From Uranotaenia lowii (Eukaryota; Arthropoda; Insecta; Diptera; Culicidae): 64,000 nt of DNA. The DNA is taken from assembly GCF_029784155.1 (NCBI RefSeq), contig NC_073693.1, forward strand, positions 285,420,875 to 285,484,874, in the 5' to 3' direction. This document shows, in pieces, positions 35,487 through 45,867 of the stretch; positions within the stretch are counted from its first letter, which is position 1, and each line of letters opens with the position of its first letter. A program made the translations under genes and the position numbers. The notes under the pieces are model-generated. The model saw only the letters and a list, made by a program, of their open reading frames with translations. It was not told the DNA's origin and made no database searches.

Positions 35487-36778
35487 CGACGGGGGTCAAA
35501 TGACCCCTAACAGTTTTCCGCTAAAACTATCTTGTTTCTCAACAAAATTGATCGTTTTGGGAAGTTTGTAACGGGACTCAAATTTGATTCTCAGACAATA
35601 TTTAGCTAGAATAATTTATTTTGAAGTTATTCAAAGTCTGAGAAAAATTAAATCCGAAAAAACATGCTTCGGGAAAAGGCTGTTAGTTAGTTATATTAAT
35701 AGTCCGCTCAGTTTACCACACGTTGCCAATCATGGAATCTCCCTCTTTTCTTTCTCGCTCCGAGGATTTCTTTGGGCCCTGCTAGTAAAACTATCAAAAT
35801 GAGCGTGGCAACGAACGTGTTAAGTGCTCGAAAGAAATTTCACTTAGTGCTTTAGGAATTGGAAGTTAGAAGCTATATGTTGCACATGTGGATATATTTT
35901 TTTAAAATTTCTCTTTAGATCATTACCACAAAAAATTTAAAAAGTGCTGTAAAAACTTAACTTTTGAATGAATCAACCGCAAAAGCCGTTTCAGTCACAA
36001 TTATTTTTTTTTAAAGTGAATTGGAACGTTGACGTAGTTTGTGGTATTTTGGCATCTTTAGATTTATGAAACACGAACACAGATTTTTTGAGGTGTTTTT
36101 AAAATTTTTCATCAATCTGCATTTTCTGAGTTTATTCTAGCATCTAAATTCGACTTTGCACTAGATTTTGAGTATGTTTATGCAAGTTTATTGCAATAAC
36201 ACTATATGCACAAGAAAGGTCAGTTCACATTTTTGTTAAGCATTACACTGCCAATGTAATCACATCATTAGAACCGGTATGAAATTTCCTTTCATGGGCA
36301 TATAATGTTATTGCCAAAATCTTTTGTTGACATACTGAAAATCCAGTGAAAAGCCGAATTTAGGCGTGAGAATAGTCTCAGAAAATGCAGATTGATGAAA
36401 ATTTCTTAAAACAGATACCTTTGAACAGACGTCAAGAATTCGGTGTTAAATGTTTTATAAATCTAAAGATGCCAAAATGTCAAAAAATATTTAAACTTTC
36501 CAATTCACTTTTCAATTTTTTTTAACTGTGACAGGAACAGCTTTGGCGGTTGATTCATTAAGTAGTACGGTTTTACACCACTTTTTACATGTTTTGTGGC
36601 CGTCTAAAGAAATAAAAAAAAAATCCATATATGCAACATACAGCTTCTAACTTCAGCTTCCTCAAGGAGATTTTCTAAGGTTTTTCGAGCACTTAATAAC
36701 TGACTTACAGCCTTCTTCTCGAAGCATGTTTTTTCCTTAGCCTTGGAAAACTTCAAAATAAACAATTGTAGCCGAATA

Positions 36779-37747
36779 ACGGGTGTTAAATAAAAAATGA
36801 GAATTTTTTCAACACCTTTCAGTAACTCAAATAAAGAGCTTAAATTTTCATTCTCCAAGAAAATTGCTCTTTGGGCTCCCTAGAAACAGTAGGCGTGTTT
36901 GGTTTTGCTAGTTTGAATTTAGTCAAAGCAAAGATGGCGTCGAAATAGCACGTGCTCCGAGAACACATTGTACGGTTCTACGAAACGCATTTCCAGCAAG
37001 GAAAAAAGTTCACGGTGGCACATTTTAAGGAAGAAAATGTACCTGTCAGTACGGTATATCGTATCCTGGGTTCCCTGAACGTAGAGCGGAAGGTCGGAAG
37101 TGGTCGTCCGGTGACGATAATGACGAAGCAGAGGAAGACATCGTTAAAGAAGCTGTTTGACAACAAGGACGCAACCAGCCTGCGTGACGCCAGTCGGAAA
37201 TATTGCTGCTCCCACGTATTGATCCATCATACCCTCAAGATGGAAGGAATCGTCTGCAGGAAGAAGACGAAGTCGCCGGAGTACACGGAGGAGCAGATTG
37301 AGACGGTTAAATCACAGTGTCGGTGGATGACCAAAAATACCGCGGGACGTCATTCGTTCTGGCTGGCTGACGTACCTTGAGAAGAAAAAGATACCGTTCA
37401 TGCCGAAAGGTCGTAACCCAACGAACTCGCCCCAGTGCCGCCAAATAGAGGATTTCTTTGGCTCACTCAGTGCCCTAGTGTATAAAACAATTGGAGGGCC
37501 AATGACACGAAGCAACTGACTACAAGAATCCGGAATTGTATCCGGAAAATGGACGTAAGTGCCGTACAACGTTCTTGTGAGACCATCGCGACAATGTTGC
37601 GTCGAACATCAGACCACGGCCCTTACTCAAACATTCATTGACATTTTTTTGAAGAAAATACATTATGTCATCAATAAAAAATACTGAAATCGATGAAAAA
37701 AAATAACATTTGATTGAAAAAATTCTTATTTTTTATTTAACACCCGT
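36779..37747 (+). mobile_element. Internally deleted Tc1/mariner element (DD37E-like)
   Basis: ACGGGTGTTAAATAAAAAAT at 36779 has its inverted copy ending 37747 (about 37 bp, one mismatch), with TA on each side (36777-36778, 37748-37749). At 969 bp it is shorter than the ~1.3 kb usual for such elements. It is inserted in the right arm of the 34580-37857 foldback, so it is younger than that. Confidence 0.88.
36952..37672 (+). pseudogene. Tc1/mariner transposase remnant, catalytic core deleted
   Basis: The first ~130 residues hold the paired helix-turn-helix DNA-binding region: VSTVYRIL, then GSGRP (the GRPR-like hinge) and a second HTH with ASRKYCCSH. The reading then jumps from WMTKNTAG to a C-terminal segment with YLEKKKIPFMPKGRNPTN and QCRQIEDFF, the block carrying the third catalytic acid of DD37E-type transposases. 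The first two catalytic aspartates fall in the missing part. Further frameshifts and a stop follow. The protein could bind ends at most; it cannot catalyse transposition. Confidence 0.85.
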
Positions 37748-37857
37748 TATTGTCTGAGAATCATATTTGAGTTTCTAGCTCCCCTAAACTATATTTTTTT
37801 TTAAGAAATCGGAAGAGGGTTTCGGCGGAAAAGGATCATTTCACCCCCGGCGGTATA

Positions 37858-38833
37858 AATAGGTATATATAAAGTGTCGGTATGTTTAAATAGTGTTAAT
37901 TTACATTAATAAAGTTCTAAATCTCGTCTTGGAAAACAAAAAAAAAATTGAGTCCTCTGAGAAATCCCAAATATTGCATCACTTTTTTCAAAGGTAAAAT
38001 TTTCTTTTATCCGCAGAATCCGTATAATTTTTTCGATAATTCGTAGAAAATCCGTTGGAAATGCTGAAAATCCGTAGATCCACAGAGAAATATGTAGATC
38101 TGGCAACGCTGGCGGAGAGGGAAGCAAACGATAAGAAATCAGGAGGCTTGTTCGTTGTTTCGATTTGGTCGGGCATGATTCGTGAGCATGGGAGATTTTC
38201 GCACGTCATTTTCTCGCGCTCCAGCGCATTCTCATGAGAAAAAATCGTAGAGTGTTAGGTTCGGTCGCTCATATGAAGGAGTTTTTAAATCCTATAATGT
38301 GAGGCTTATTAATCAATTTGTTGATTTCTATAATAGACCTTCACAAGGTTGAATTGAACATTTCATTGAGATAATTATTATTTGAACAAATAACATGTTC
38401 CGCTCATGTCTCTGCTATTTGATTTAATCCAACATTTTCTTCAGTCTGCGTCAATTTGTAAAATTGATCTCTCAATGTGTCTCAGTTGTCGATTTTAAAA
38501 CAAACAATAAAAATATTGATTTGAAAAAAAGTCGTGTTCTTCTTCTTCCAGCATCAACATGGCCAAAACTTACATGCATCCTGAAAAATGAAAAACTTGC
38601 GTTCTTCTTTTTTTTTTCAACACAGTATCTATCACATATGAAATGCATTATAGATTATTATTATTATCTATTGATAGATCCTAGGCTTCAGCTTTTTATC
38701 TTTAATGGTGTTTACAATATTTTTATTTTTATGAAAAAACTAACTTAAAAAAAGACATACACCGTCTTAGCCGATTAAGGCTTTACAGACTGAATAAATG
38801 ACGCGGATAACTTAAGATTAACATTTAACACCT
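37858..38833. other. Intergenic with a hAT-like end
   Basis: TCTGGCAACGCTG ending at 38111 resembles an inverted hAT terminus (CAGCGTTGCCAGA), preceded by AATCCGTAGA repeats. The partner end was not found. No gene. Confidence 0.4.
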
Positions 38834-38918
38834 AGTACTGAAATGCGAATCGAACCCATGCCATCGGTGGAATAGCGATTACTGTCTTATCACGCTAACC
38901 ACTCGGCCACCGAGACGT
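38834..38918 (-). mobile_element. tRNA-like SINE head, minus strand
   Basis: The minus strand reads GTCTCGGTGGCCGAGTGGTT (A box GGCCGAGTGG), a long variable-arm-like segment, and the B box GGGTTCGATTC. The layout is Ser/Leu-tRNA-like. The acceptor does not close well (GTCTCGG against CATTTCAG), so a SINE head or tRNA pseudogene is likelier than a working tRNA. Confidence 0.55.
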
Positions 38919-38984
38919 TCAACTTAATTCTATTTTTGATTTGTTCTCTGGACGTATTCAGATTTATAACGTTATCATGTGCAT

Positions 38985-39764
38985 TAGAGTGCCCCAAATG
39001 ACCCGACTTTTGAAAAAGTTATTCGCTGCAGGCTAAAATTAATCTTAGGCCTAGTGCAAGATTTCATGCCAAATTTGGGCCAGATCGGATCACGGAAAGG
39101 GGTCGCTCAACGAGCCTGAAGTTCGTATGGGATTTTAAGACATTTTGTTTGGGAGAAACATGAAAAACCAGTTTTTCATGGATAATTTTGGTTTTCTTTG
39201 GCCGATTTCTTTTGAAAACGGATTTAAACTTTAAGCTCAAATTATAACAAATATTTTAGCCCAAGACTGCAAAACGATTCGAGTGACAATCAAAAAGTTA
39301 TCAGGCTTCAAAAGTGGGCTAACTTTTTTAAGGGTTGTATTCATCATTGTTAATGAGTCGGGATGTTCGAACATTTCGACGCAGCATTAACCTTGATGAA
39401 TACCATTCTTAAAAAAGTTAGCCTATTTTTGAAGCCAAATAACTTTTTTATTTTAACTCGAATCGATTTGCAGCCTTCGGATAAAATATTTATCATTAAT
39501 TGCGTTTTAAGAAAACCCATTTTCAAAAGAAATCGGCCGAAGAAAACCAAAGTTATTGATGGAAAATTAGTTTTTCATGTTTCTCCCGAGCAAAATGTCT
39601 CAAAATCCAATAAAAAATTCATGCTCGTTGAGCGACCCCTTCCCGTGATTCGATCTGGCCCAAATTTGGCATGAGATCTTGCACTAGGCCTAGGATCAAT
39701 TTAAGCCTGCAGCGCATAACATTTTACAGGTTTTGAATTTCCCATACAAATTTGGAGCAGTCTA
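38985..39764. mobile_element. hAT-like foldback, 780 bp, TSD ATGTGCAT
   Basis: Ends TAGAGTGCCCCAAAT and, inverted, TAGACTGCTCCAAAT. Exact 8 bp duplications, ATGTGCAT, lie at 38977-38984 and 39765-39772. Arms of ~360 bp meet at ~39350. TAGNG-type ends plus the 8 bp TSD point to hAT. It is inserted in the 3' part of the decayed LINE. The 103-codon frame 39363-39674 is arm sequence. Confidence 0.9.
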
Positions 39765-40195
39765 ATGTGCATTGTAGAGCGTCATCATTCTATACATTGG
39801 TTCATTACGAGCGTAGTTTTGATGTTTTTTTTTAAAGAGTTTGAATAGTCTAATACTGCATAGAATACTACGTCCTTCGTTAGGATAAATCTTTGACAAC
39901 AAATACGGTGAAAAATATTTTTTACAGTTCAAATGCTTCAAAAACAACACGTTGATTGATTTTCTGTGATTTTCTAGTGAGTCACGCCAACCATACACGC
40001 ATACACAAAACTCGATAATCTGGCATCTCTTCTTGCCAGCCAAGGTTTCTTAAGGGGTACCTTAAACTATTTGGAACTCCTTCAATTCTATTTTTTATGA
40101 ACGTTGTAGTATGGTTGCCACCCAATACTGGCGTATTCGATAGTGGTTCGCATAAGTCCAACATAAATTGAGACGATAGTATAATGATTGCCCAA

Positions 40196-40940
40196 TAGAC
40201 TGAGTCGATTTGGGGTCATTTTTGAATTTCTCAAACCCTGGGGACTTAAAAGCTTCGTTTTGGTCCAAAACTCATCCATGATTTTTTGCAGAATTTTAAA
40301 TAACGTTTACATGAATAAATTTGAACTTTTAGGTTTGTATGAGAAAATTTAATATTTTCTACTGAAAAATCAATATCATTTTTGTTTCTTCTGTGGAACC
40401 GAGCCAGCTGATGGTTTTTGTGCCAAATTTCTTACAGGAAATTTTCCGCTGAACAACTTTGTCGAAAATCTTAACTTCGTATCTTTTTAGACAAAAAAGT
40501 TATTAGCTCTTTAACAGGTGTATGTCTCTTGGCATTGATAAACAAGAAATTCAATTGACACCCATGCTGGGTGCCTAGCGAAGTATTGCATGACAACTTT
40601 TCAAGCATCCAAGCGAAGTATTGCATGACAACTTTTCATGCAATACTTCGCGAGGCTCAAGCAGTGTTGTCAATTGAATTTATTGTTTATCAATGCGAAA
40701 AGACATACCCCTATTAAACAGCTAATAACTTTTTTTTCTAACAAGATACGAGGTTATGTTCTTCGACAAAGTTGTTCAGCGGGAAATTTCGTTTAGGAAT
40801 TTCATAAATTGGAACAAAAACCATCAGCTGCAAACTTAAAAGTTCTGCAAAAAATCATGGATGAGTTTTGGACCAAAACAAAGCTTTTAAGACCCCAGGG
40901 TTTGAGAAATTCAAAAATGAACTCAAATCGAATCTGTCTA
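40196..40940. mobile_element. hAT-like foldback, 745 bp, TSD TTGCCCAA
   Basis: Ends TAGACTGAGTCGATTTG and, inverted, TAGACAGATTCGATTTG. Exact 8 bp duplications, TTGCCCAA, lie at 40188-40195 and 40941-40948. The centre carries a direct duplication of AAGCGAAGTATTGCATGACA (~40578 and ~40613) whose inverse follows. Same family as 44757-45517 and the scrap at 61795. No transposase. Confidence 0.92.
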
Positions 40941-41540
40941 TTGCCCAACTCGTGACAAATCGTACAAACCATGTCGTACAAAAAGTTTGCTTTGGCAACG
41001 ACTTGTTCGATATGTTTCGAAAAACTAAAGTCTGCATCCAACTCTACGCCTAAATCTTTTACTGAGGATTTTCTTGTTACGGAACAGTTGTTTTCAAGAC
41101 AATAATCGTGCACTCTGCACGATTGCTCATTTTCACAGAAAAGGTGATCACGCTGCATTTTCAAACCAAAATGGCTGCAACACTCAGAAAATTTGTTAAG
41201 CGCATTCTGAAGAACCATACAATCCTTAGGAAATCGAACATGAATGAACATTTTCAAATCATCTGATTACCACAAACACGTCACGCAGCATTCCGGGGAC
41301 TCGTTTATTGCAGTAATAAAAAGTAGGGGTCCCAAGTGATTTCCTTCTGGTACGCCGCTGTTGACCAGGAATACACTGGATTTCGTATTTCTAAACTTTA
41401 CAAATTGAACTATATCTTTCAGGTACGAACGTATCTGTTGTAGACTGACACTGGTGATCCCATTTTTGCACAGCACTGACAGAAGAGCCTTAATGTTTAT
41501 CATGTCAGAAGCTTTAGACATGTCTGTATATATATGACAT

Positions 41541-43579
41541 AGGACCCACTTTTTTCTATTCCTTTTATTTATTAAAGTTTATAAAACTTACTTGAATAGT
41601 AGCGTAACCAAATTGAGAGGTCGTACCTGAAAAAAAGAAGAAGAAATTGATTTTAGCCGTTTTTATTCTATGTGTTCGGTAAGCTACAAAAATTGAGGAG
41701 AATCTTTCTTGTAAGCTATTTCTTGACTTTCTAGTACACGGTCGTTCCATACAGCTCAAAAGTAATTAGTTTGAATATTCAATCTTGAAATGACCAACAA
41801 AGAAAAAGATATGCTCTTCCACAAGCTTATCAAATGTACACCGAATCAAGCATCCAAGGGGTAATTAAAGATGCCCCCCTTTTTTCTAGAAGTCTGTCAG
41901 GAAACGCTCCCACACCTTCCGTGATCCATAACTTATGTACATAAGATCCCTTGATGTTTGGTACTGGTTGCATGCATCCAGTAGGTCAGCAGTGTAACAT
42001 CGCATCGCCCAGATCCATGTCGGTTTTCCTTCCTCCTTGAGAGGGCCTGTCGAGCAATCGAGCGAAGGTACACCCAATTAGCTAACCCCTTGGAAGCCCC
42101 TAGGAAGGGTTCAACTCGTGGGAAAAGCTCTAATCATTAGAAGCAAATAAAAATGGTGCTGGTGTAAATTTTTGCCTCCTTCACAATCACAACAACAACA
42201 ACGGAAAACAACAGAAGACTCTCTACGGATCCTATCCGAGGATTCCGCGCTTCGAAGTGCTTCGCAAGAAGATGACACTGATCTTGCATGTAAGATATGA
42301 CGAGGAAAACGAAACATTTCTCTCGTGTTAGTTTAGGAGAGGAATCATCCCGAAATATAAAACACGCGAAACAAAACGGAACCATTATTTGGCACGGCAC
42401 GGTGTGGGCTCAGTTTTCAAGTTATGCAACTGCTACGACTCCAGTAGGTACTCGCGTTTAATCGTGCATCGTGGGGGAAGTTTGAGAGGAGCGAAACGGA
42501 AGATCCACAATATGGCACTGCTAAAACCAAAACAAAGCTGAAGTACACGGTTCCAAAACTTTTTCCGATCTCGGGGTGGTCCCGGGAAATGGCCCTTTAG
42601 GCCATTCTGCAACTGAACGAACAACAACCATACTGTTAATGACCTAGAAAACTAGTTTCTGTTTTGGGCTTTAATATCATCGTGCCGCTGTCATTATTGT
42701 GGGTTGATTTTGTGTAGCTAGTTTTGTTTGGCTTCTATTTCCATTCCGTGATCCAAACAACAACAACTCTATGAGAGACTCCAAAAGGTTTAGTTACCCT
42801 TTTTTCATTGAGGCCTCTTCATCTCATATACATTTCTGCGCGGTTGATTGCCTTTAATCGGAGTGTTTTGTTGAATGTTCATTTTTTTTCTTTCTAGTGC
42901 GCAACAAAGAAGCACTTTTGGCGTTTTCAGTGAAATGGAGAGCAGGGTCTCATATCTGGAACAAGTGACACAGTTTTTGCCATTTTTCCCTTGTAGACAA
43001 TTAGCGTACAGACGCGATTTGAGAGTTGAATCACGATTTTTGGCGGGGTTGAAGTTTCGATTTCAACTGTGGAGTGTTGTGTGCGGTCGGAATTAGGCAT
43101 TCGAGGCAGATGAGTCACGGCCTACGGGCAAAGGTGATGGAAATAATTTGTGAATCTTTTAAATCCGTGAGCTGCTGTCGCAAAATGGAGCACAAAGGTA
43201 CATTCCTGATCCAGGGAAGATTTACGGAACATGTGCCCACTTTCAGGGGGTGGAGATCATGTTTGAGGATTCGAGTTTATTAAATTACAAACTACAATAC
43301 ACAATTATCAGTAGGTTGACTACAATGTTTACTAATCAATGTCAACAATTCGAAAAGTTTCGAGGGAATTCAAACTATAGTGAATTTTTAACTTGAAGTA
43401 AACTCAAGGTAAATACAGAAGCTTTTTTGTATAAACTTTTAAAACGAATTTAGGTGAAATGCTCGACATTATATGCTTTTTTTCCGAACCAGTAAAGCCA
43501 TTTTGGCTGTACAACAAACATGATGATTATCATTTTTCAGTATCCAACTTTGATTCCATCAATAATAACCTCTAAAGTT
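41541..43579. other. Intergenic; GC-richer unique block
   Basis: 41880-43260 is GC-richer than its surroundings and not repeated in this window. On the minus strand, an open frame at 42077-41886 follows an acceptor-like TTGCTCGACAG (~42056) and ends at a TAG; about 55 residues could form a last exon (WIWAMRCYTADLLDACNQ), but I recognise no family and the evidence is thin. Confidence 0.3.
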
Positions 43580-43760
43580 AAGTTGCCGGAATTTTTTTCA
43601 GCACGTATCCGAGCCGGAAAAATCCGGGCTGTTTTATCTAAAATCTGGAAAAATACGGGCATTTCATTTCAAAATTGTCGTCCAAAATCCGAGCAATACC
43701 CGGACAAATTTGTTCAAAACCTAGGATTTTCTCATCTTAAATTTCAAAATGTATGTTATG
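43580..43760. mobile_element. hAT-like repeat fragment (CCGGGC family)
   Basis: TTGCCGGAATTTTTTTCAGC then CGTATCCGAGCCGG and TCCGGGCTGTTTTAT. Matches the split element around 32517-32544 and 34163-34240 in order and orientation, and so shows the pre-insertion arrangement there. The right end was not found. Confidence 0.55.
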
Positions 43761-44756
43761 GGTATAATTTATCCGTAGAGTCCAAAAAGATATATTTTCT
43801 AGTGAATAGATCGTGATAATGGGTTATCATGAAATCACTAATATCTGTCCAGTAACTAATGCTTATCCAGTAGTTATCTGATGAAAAGGACTCAAAATAC
43901 TGTATTTATCTGAAAAATAGAAAATTGCGCCTTAAAGTATGCATAAAAATAGGGTAGTAGACAAACTTGTAGAATTCTCTTTGTCTGAGACTTACAAACT
44001 GTGAAAAGAGAAGTAAAATGGCAAAAAATAGTCAACGGATCTTTTATCTTCGAGTTTAACTAGATTTTTGCTTAGGGTAAGGGCACCCTGAATTATGGAA
44101 CAAGTCTCCTTCAGTAAAGGATCAAGTCTCCTGTAACTATAATAATATCACATTTTTTTCATCCACACAAACTTTAGTGCGTCTAGGTTTCAAGTTGAGT
44201 GACAACTTTGTATAATATTTTAATGCGTTTTGATGCACGTAGAAAGAGTTGTACGAATGTAAGTTTAGCTTTTACTTTTTCGTTTATTTTCATAAAAAAT
44301 CAATGTTTGTTCGATTGTTTGTTTATTTATAACAGTAGAGTAGGAATACAATATTCTTTAAATTTACTACTTTCGACGTTCACATGAGTAAATATCGTTC
44401 ATTTACCTTTATCTACTATTTAAATCTATCCTACATGAACCAGCCGTATCGAAATGAAGAAACTTGAAACAGTGCTAATTTTGATGCAATTTCCAGAAAT
44501 TCAAACATTCTCTTTTGAAAATTGCTTCCGATTGAATACGCTTCAGGTCAGGTCAGGTAAAGATAACAGCAAAATCAGAATCCTGGGAACTATTCAGACC
44601 CCTTTGTAAATTTTTTGGTATCTTCGATATTTTCTTTGCATTTTATAACAGGTATTGGTAAAGCTGAAACTCCAACAGTTTTTAAATATTAAACTGTAGT
44701 TTCATTTTAAAAGTAAAGATTTACATCCAAACATAAAAATGTTTACATTGTTACAG
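43761..44756. other. AT-rich intergenic DNA
   Basis: No gene, no recognisable repeat ends. A tandem CAGGTCAGGT occurs at ~44545. Confidence 0.45.
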
Positions 44757-45517
44757 TAGACTTAGCCGATTTGGGGTCATTTTTCAATTTCTAAAACCTT
44801 GGGGTCAAAAATGCTTTGTTCTGGTTCAAAACTTATCCATGATTTTTCGCAGAATTTTTAAGTAACGTTTATATGAGTAAATTTGACCTTTTATGTTTGT
44901 ATGGAAAAATTGAATTTATTTTACTGAAAAATTAACATCCTTTTTGTTTCTTCTGTTGGACCGAGCCAGCTTTTGGTTGCTCTAAAGAAAATTACCCGCT
45001 AAACAACTTTGTCGAAAACCTTTACTTCGTATCTTATTAGGTAAAAAGTTATAAGCTGTTTAACAGGGGTATGTCTTTTCGCATTGAAAAACAATAAATT
45101 AATTGACATCACTGCAGGTGCCTCGAAAAGTATTGCCTGAAACGTACACAACCAATACCTCGCTAGTCACCCAGCAGTGATGTCAGTTTATATTTTAGTT
45201 TTTCAATGCCAAAAGACATAACCCTGTTAAACAGCTTATAACTTGTTTGCCTTATAAGATATGATACTATTGTCCAGCGGAAATTTTCCTATAGAAAATT
45301 CATAAATTGGCACAAACACCATGAGCAGGATAGGTTACACAGTAAAAATAAAAATGATATTTGTTTTTCAGTACAAAATATTCAAATCTAAAAGTTACTC
45401 ATGTAAACGTTACCTTAAAAATTCTGCAAAACTTCATGGATAAGATTTGAACTGAAACGAAGATTTTAAGACCCCAGGTTTTGAGAAATTCAAAAATGAC
45501 CTCATCTACTCAGTCTA
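44757..45517. mobile_element. hAT-like foldback, 761 bp
   Basis: Ends TAGACTTAGCCGATTTGGGG and, inverted, TAGACTGAGTAGATGAGGTC. TGTTACA lies on both sides (44749-44755, 45519-45525), one base out of register with an exact 8 bp TSD, suggesting mutation at an end. Same family and internal order as 40196-40940, but the centre differs (no tandem CGAAGTATTGCATG block). Confidence 0.82.
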
Positions 45518-45554
45518 ATGTTACAATAAGGGTTAAACAGGCGTGCAGATTATC

Positions 45555-45640
45555 GAACGAGAATCACCATTGAGGTGGGTTTTCGATTCTCTTTCAAGAT
45601 TTTATAGAAAGCACCGCTGAGATTTTAAGCTACACTCAAA
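45555..45640. repeat. Dispersed repeat (AGAATCACC family) fragment
   Basis: CGAGAATCACCATTGAGGTG, TTTTCGATTCTC and CACCGCTGAGATTTT match, in order, AGAATCACCGGCGAGCTCGG, TTTTCGATTCAC and CACCGCAGTGATTTT at 19180-19250. Class unknown. Confidence 0.6.
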
Positions 45641-45867
45641 ATTCAACCTTTATGCCAACCATGAGTTATCAATATCATATCGTAATTGGCATAAGAATAG
45701 AACGCGAACGGGGATGAATCGATTTGTGACCACCGGCATTAACCTCCCAACGAAACCAATGCGTGTGACTGGAAGAAACAAAATAAAAAAAGTTTTCATG
45801 TCTCTCGGATTGAAATAAGTACCGGCCAACACCAAGCAGTCAGCTGTGCGTGTGTATGTAGCAAGAG

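Larger units (their letters stand above)
34580..37857. mobile_element. Large foldback with TATACCGMCGGGGGT ends, hosting two other elements
   Basis: TATACCGACG at 34580 continues, after the nested element, as GGGGGTCAAATGACCCC at 35492; the opposite end reads CACCCCCGGCGGTATA to 37857. Arms match through TTGATTCTCAGACAAT, AAACATGCTTC, CAATCTGCATTTTCTGAG and AAATTCG and meet near 36250. Removing the nested elements (34590-35491 with one TSD copy, 36779-37749 with one TA) leaves a ~1.4 kb palindrome. Flanking TA or TATA is compatible with a TA-target element, but the TSD is inside the inverted end and not decisive. Confidence 0.75.
38930..41540 (-). pseudogene. Decayed LINE (I/Jockey-type) interrupted by two hAT foldbacks
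   Basis: Minus-strand frames at 41540-41267 read YTDMSKASDMIN (block A, catalytic D lost) and GVPEGNHLGPLLF (block B). After a stop, SDDLKMFI at ~41260 is block C with its DD. The thumb continues (DLGVELDADFSFSKHIE) to 40949, stops at a hAT insertion, and resumes at 40195 with RTTIEYASIGWQP and ALRNLGWQ-like sequence down to 39773, where a second hAT insertion intervenes; reading resumes at 38976 and runs to ~38930. Several shifts and stops make it dead. Confidence 0.8.

Noticed and set aside
38834..38918. Functional Ser/Leu-type tRNA on the minus strand
   Set aside because: A and B boxes are good but the acceptor stem does not close; treated as SINE head or pseudogene.
41886..42077. Possible terminal exon on the minus strand
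   Set aside because: Acceptor-like site and a stop are present, but no upstream exon, donor or family match; mentioned only within the intergenic entry.
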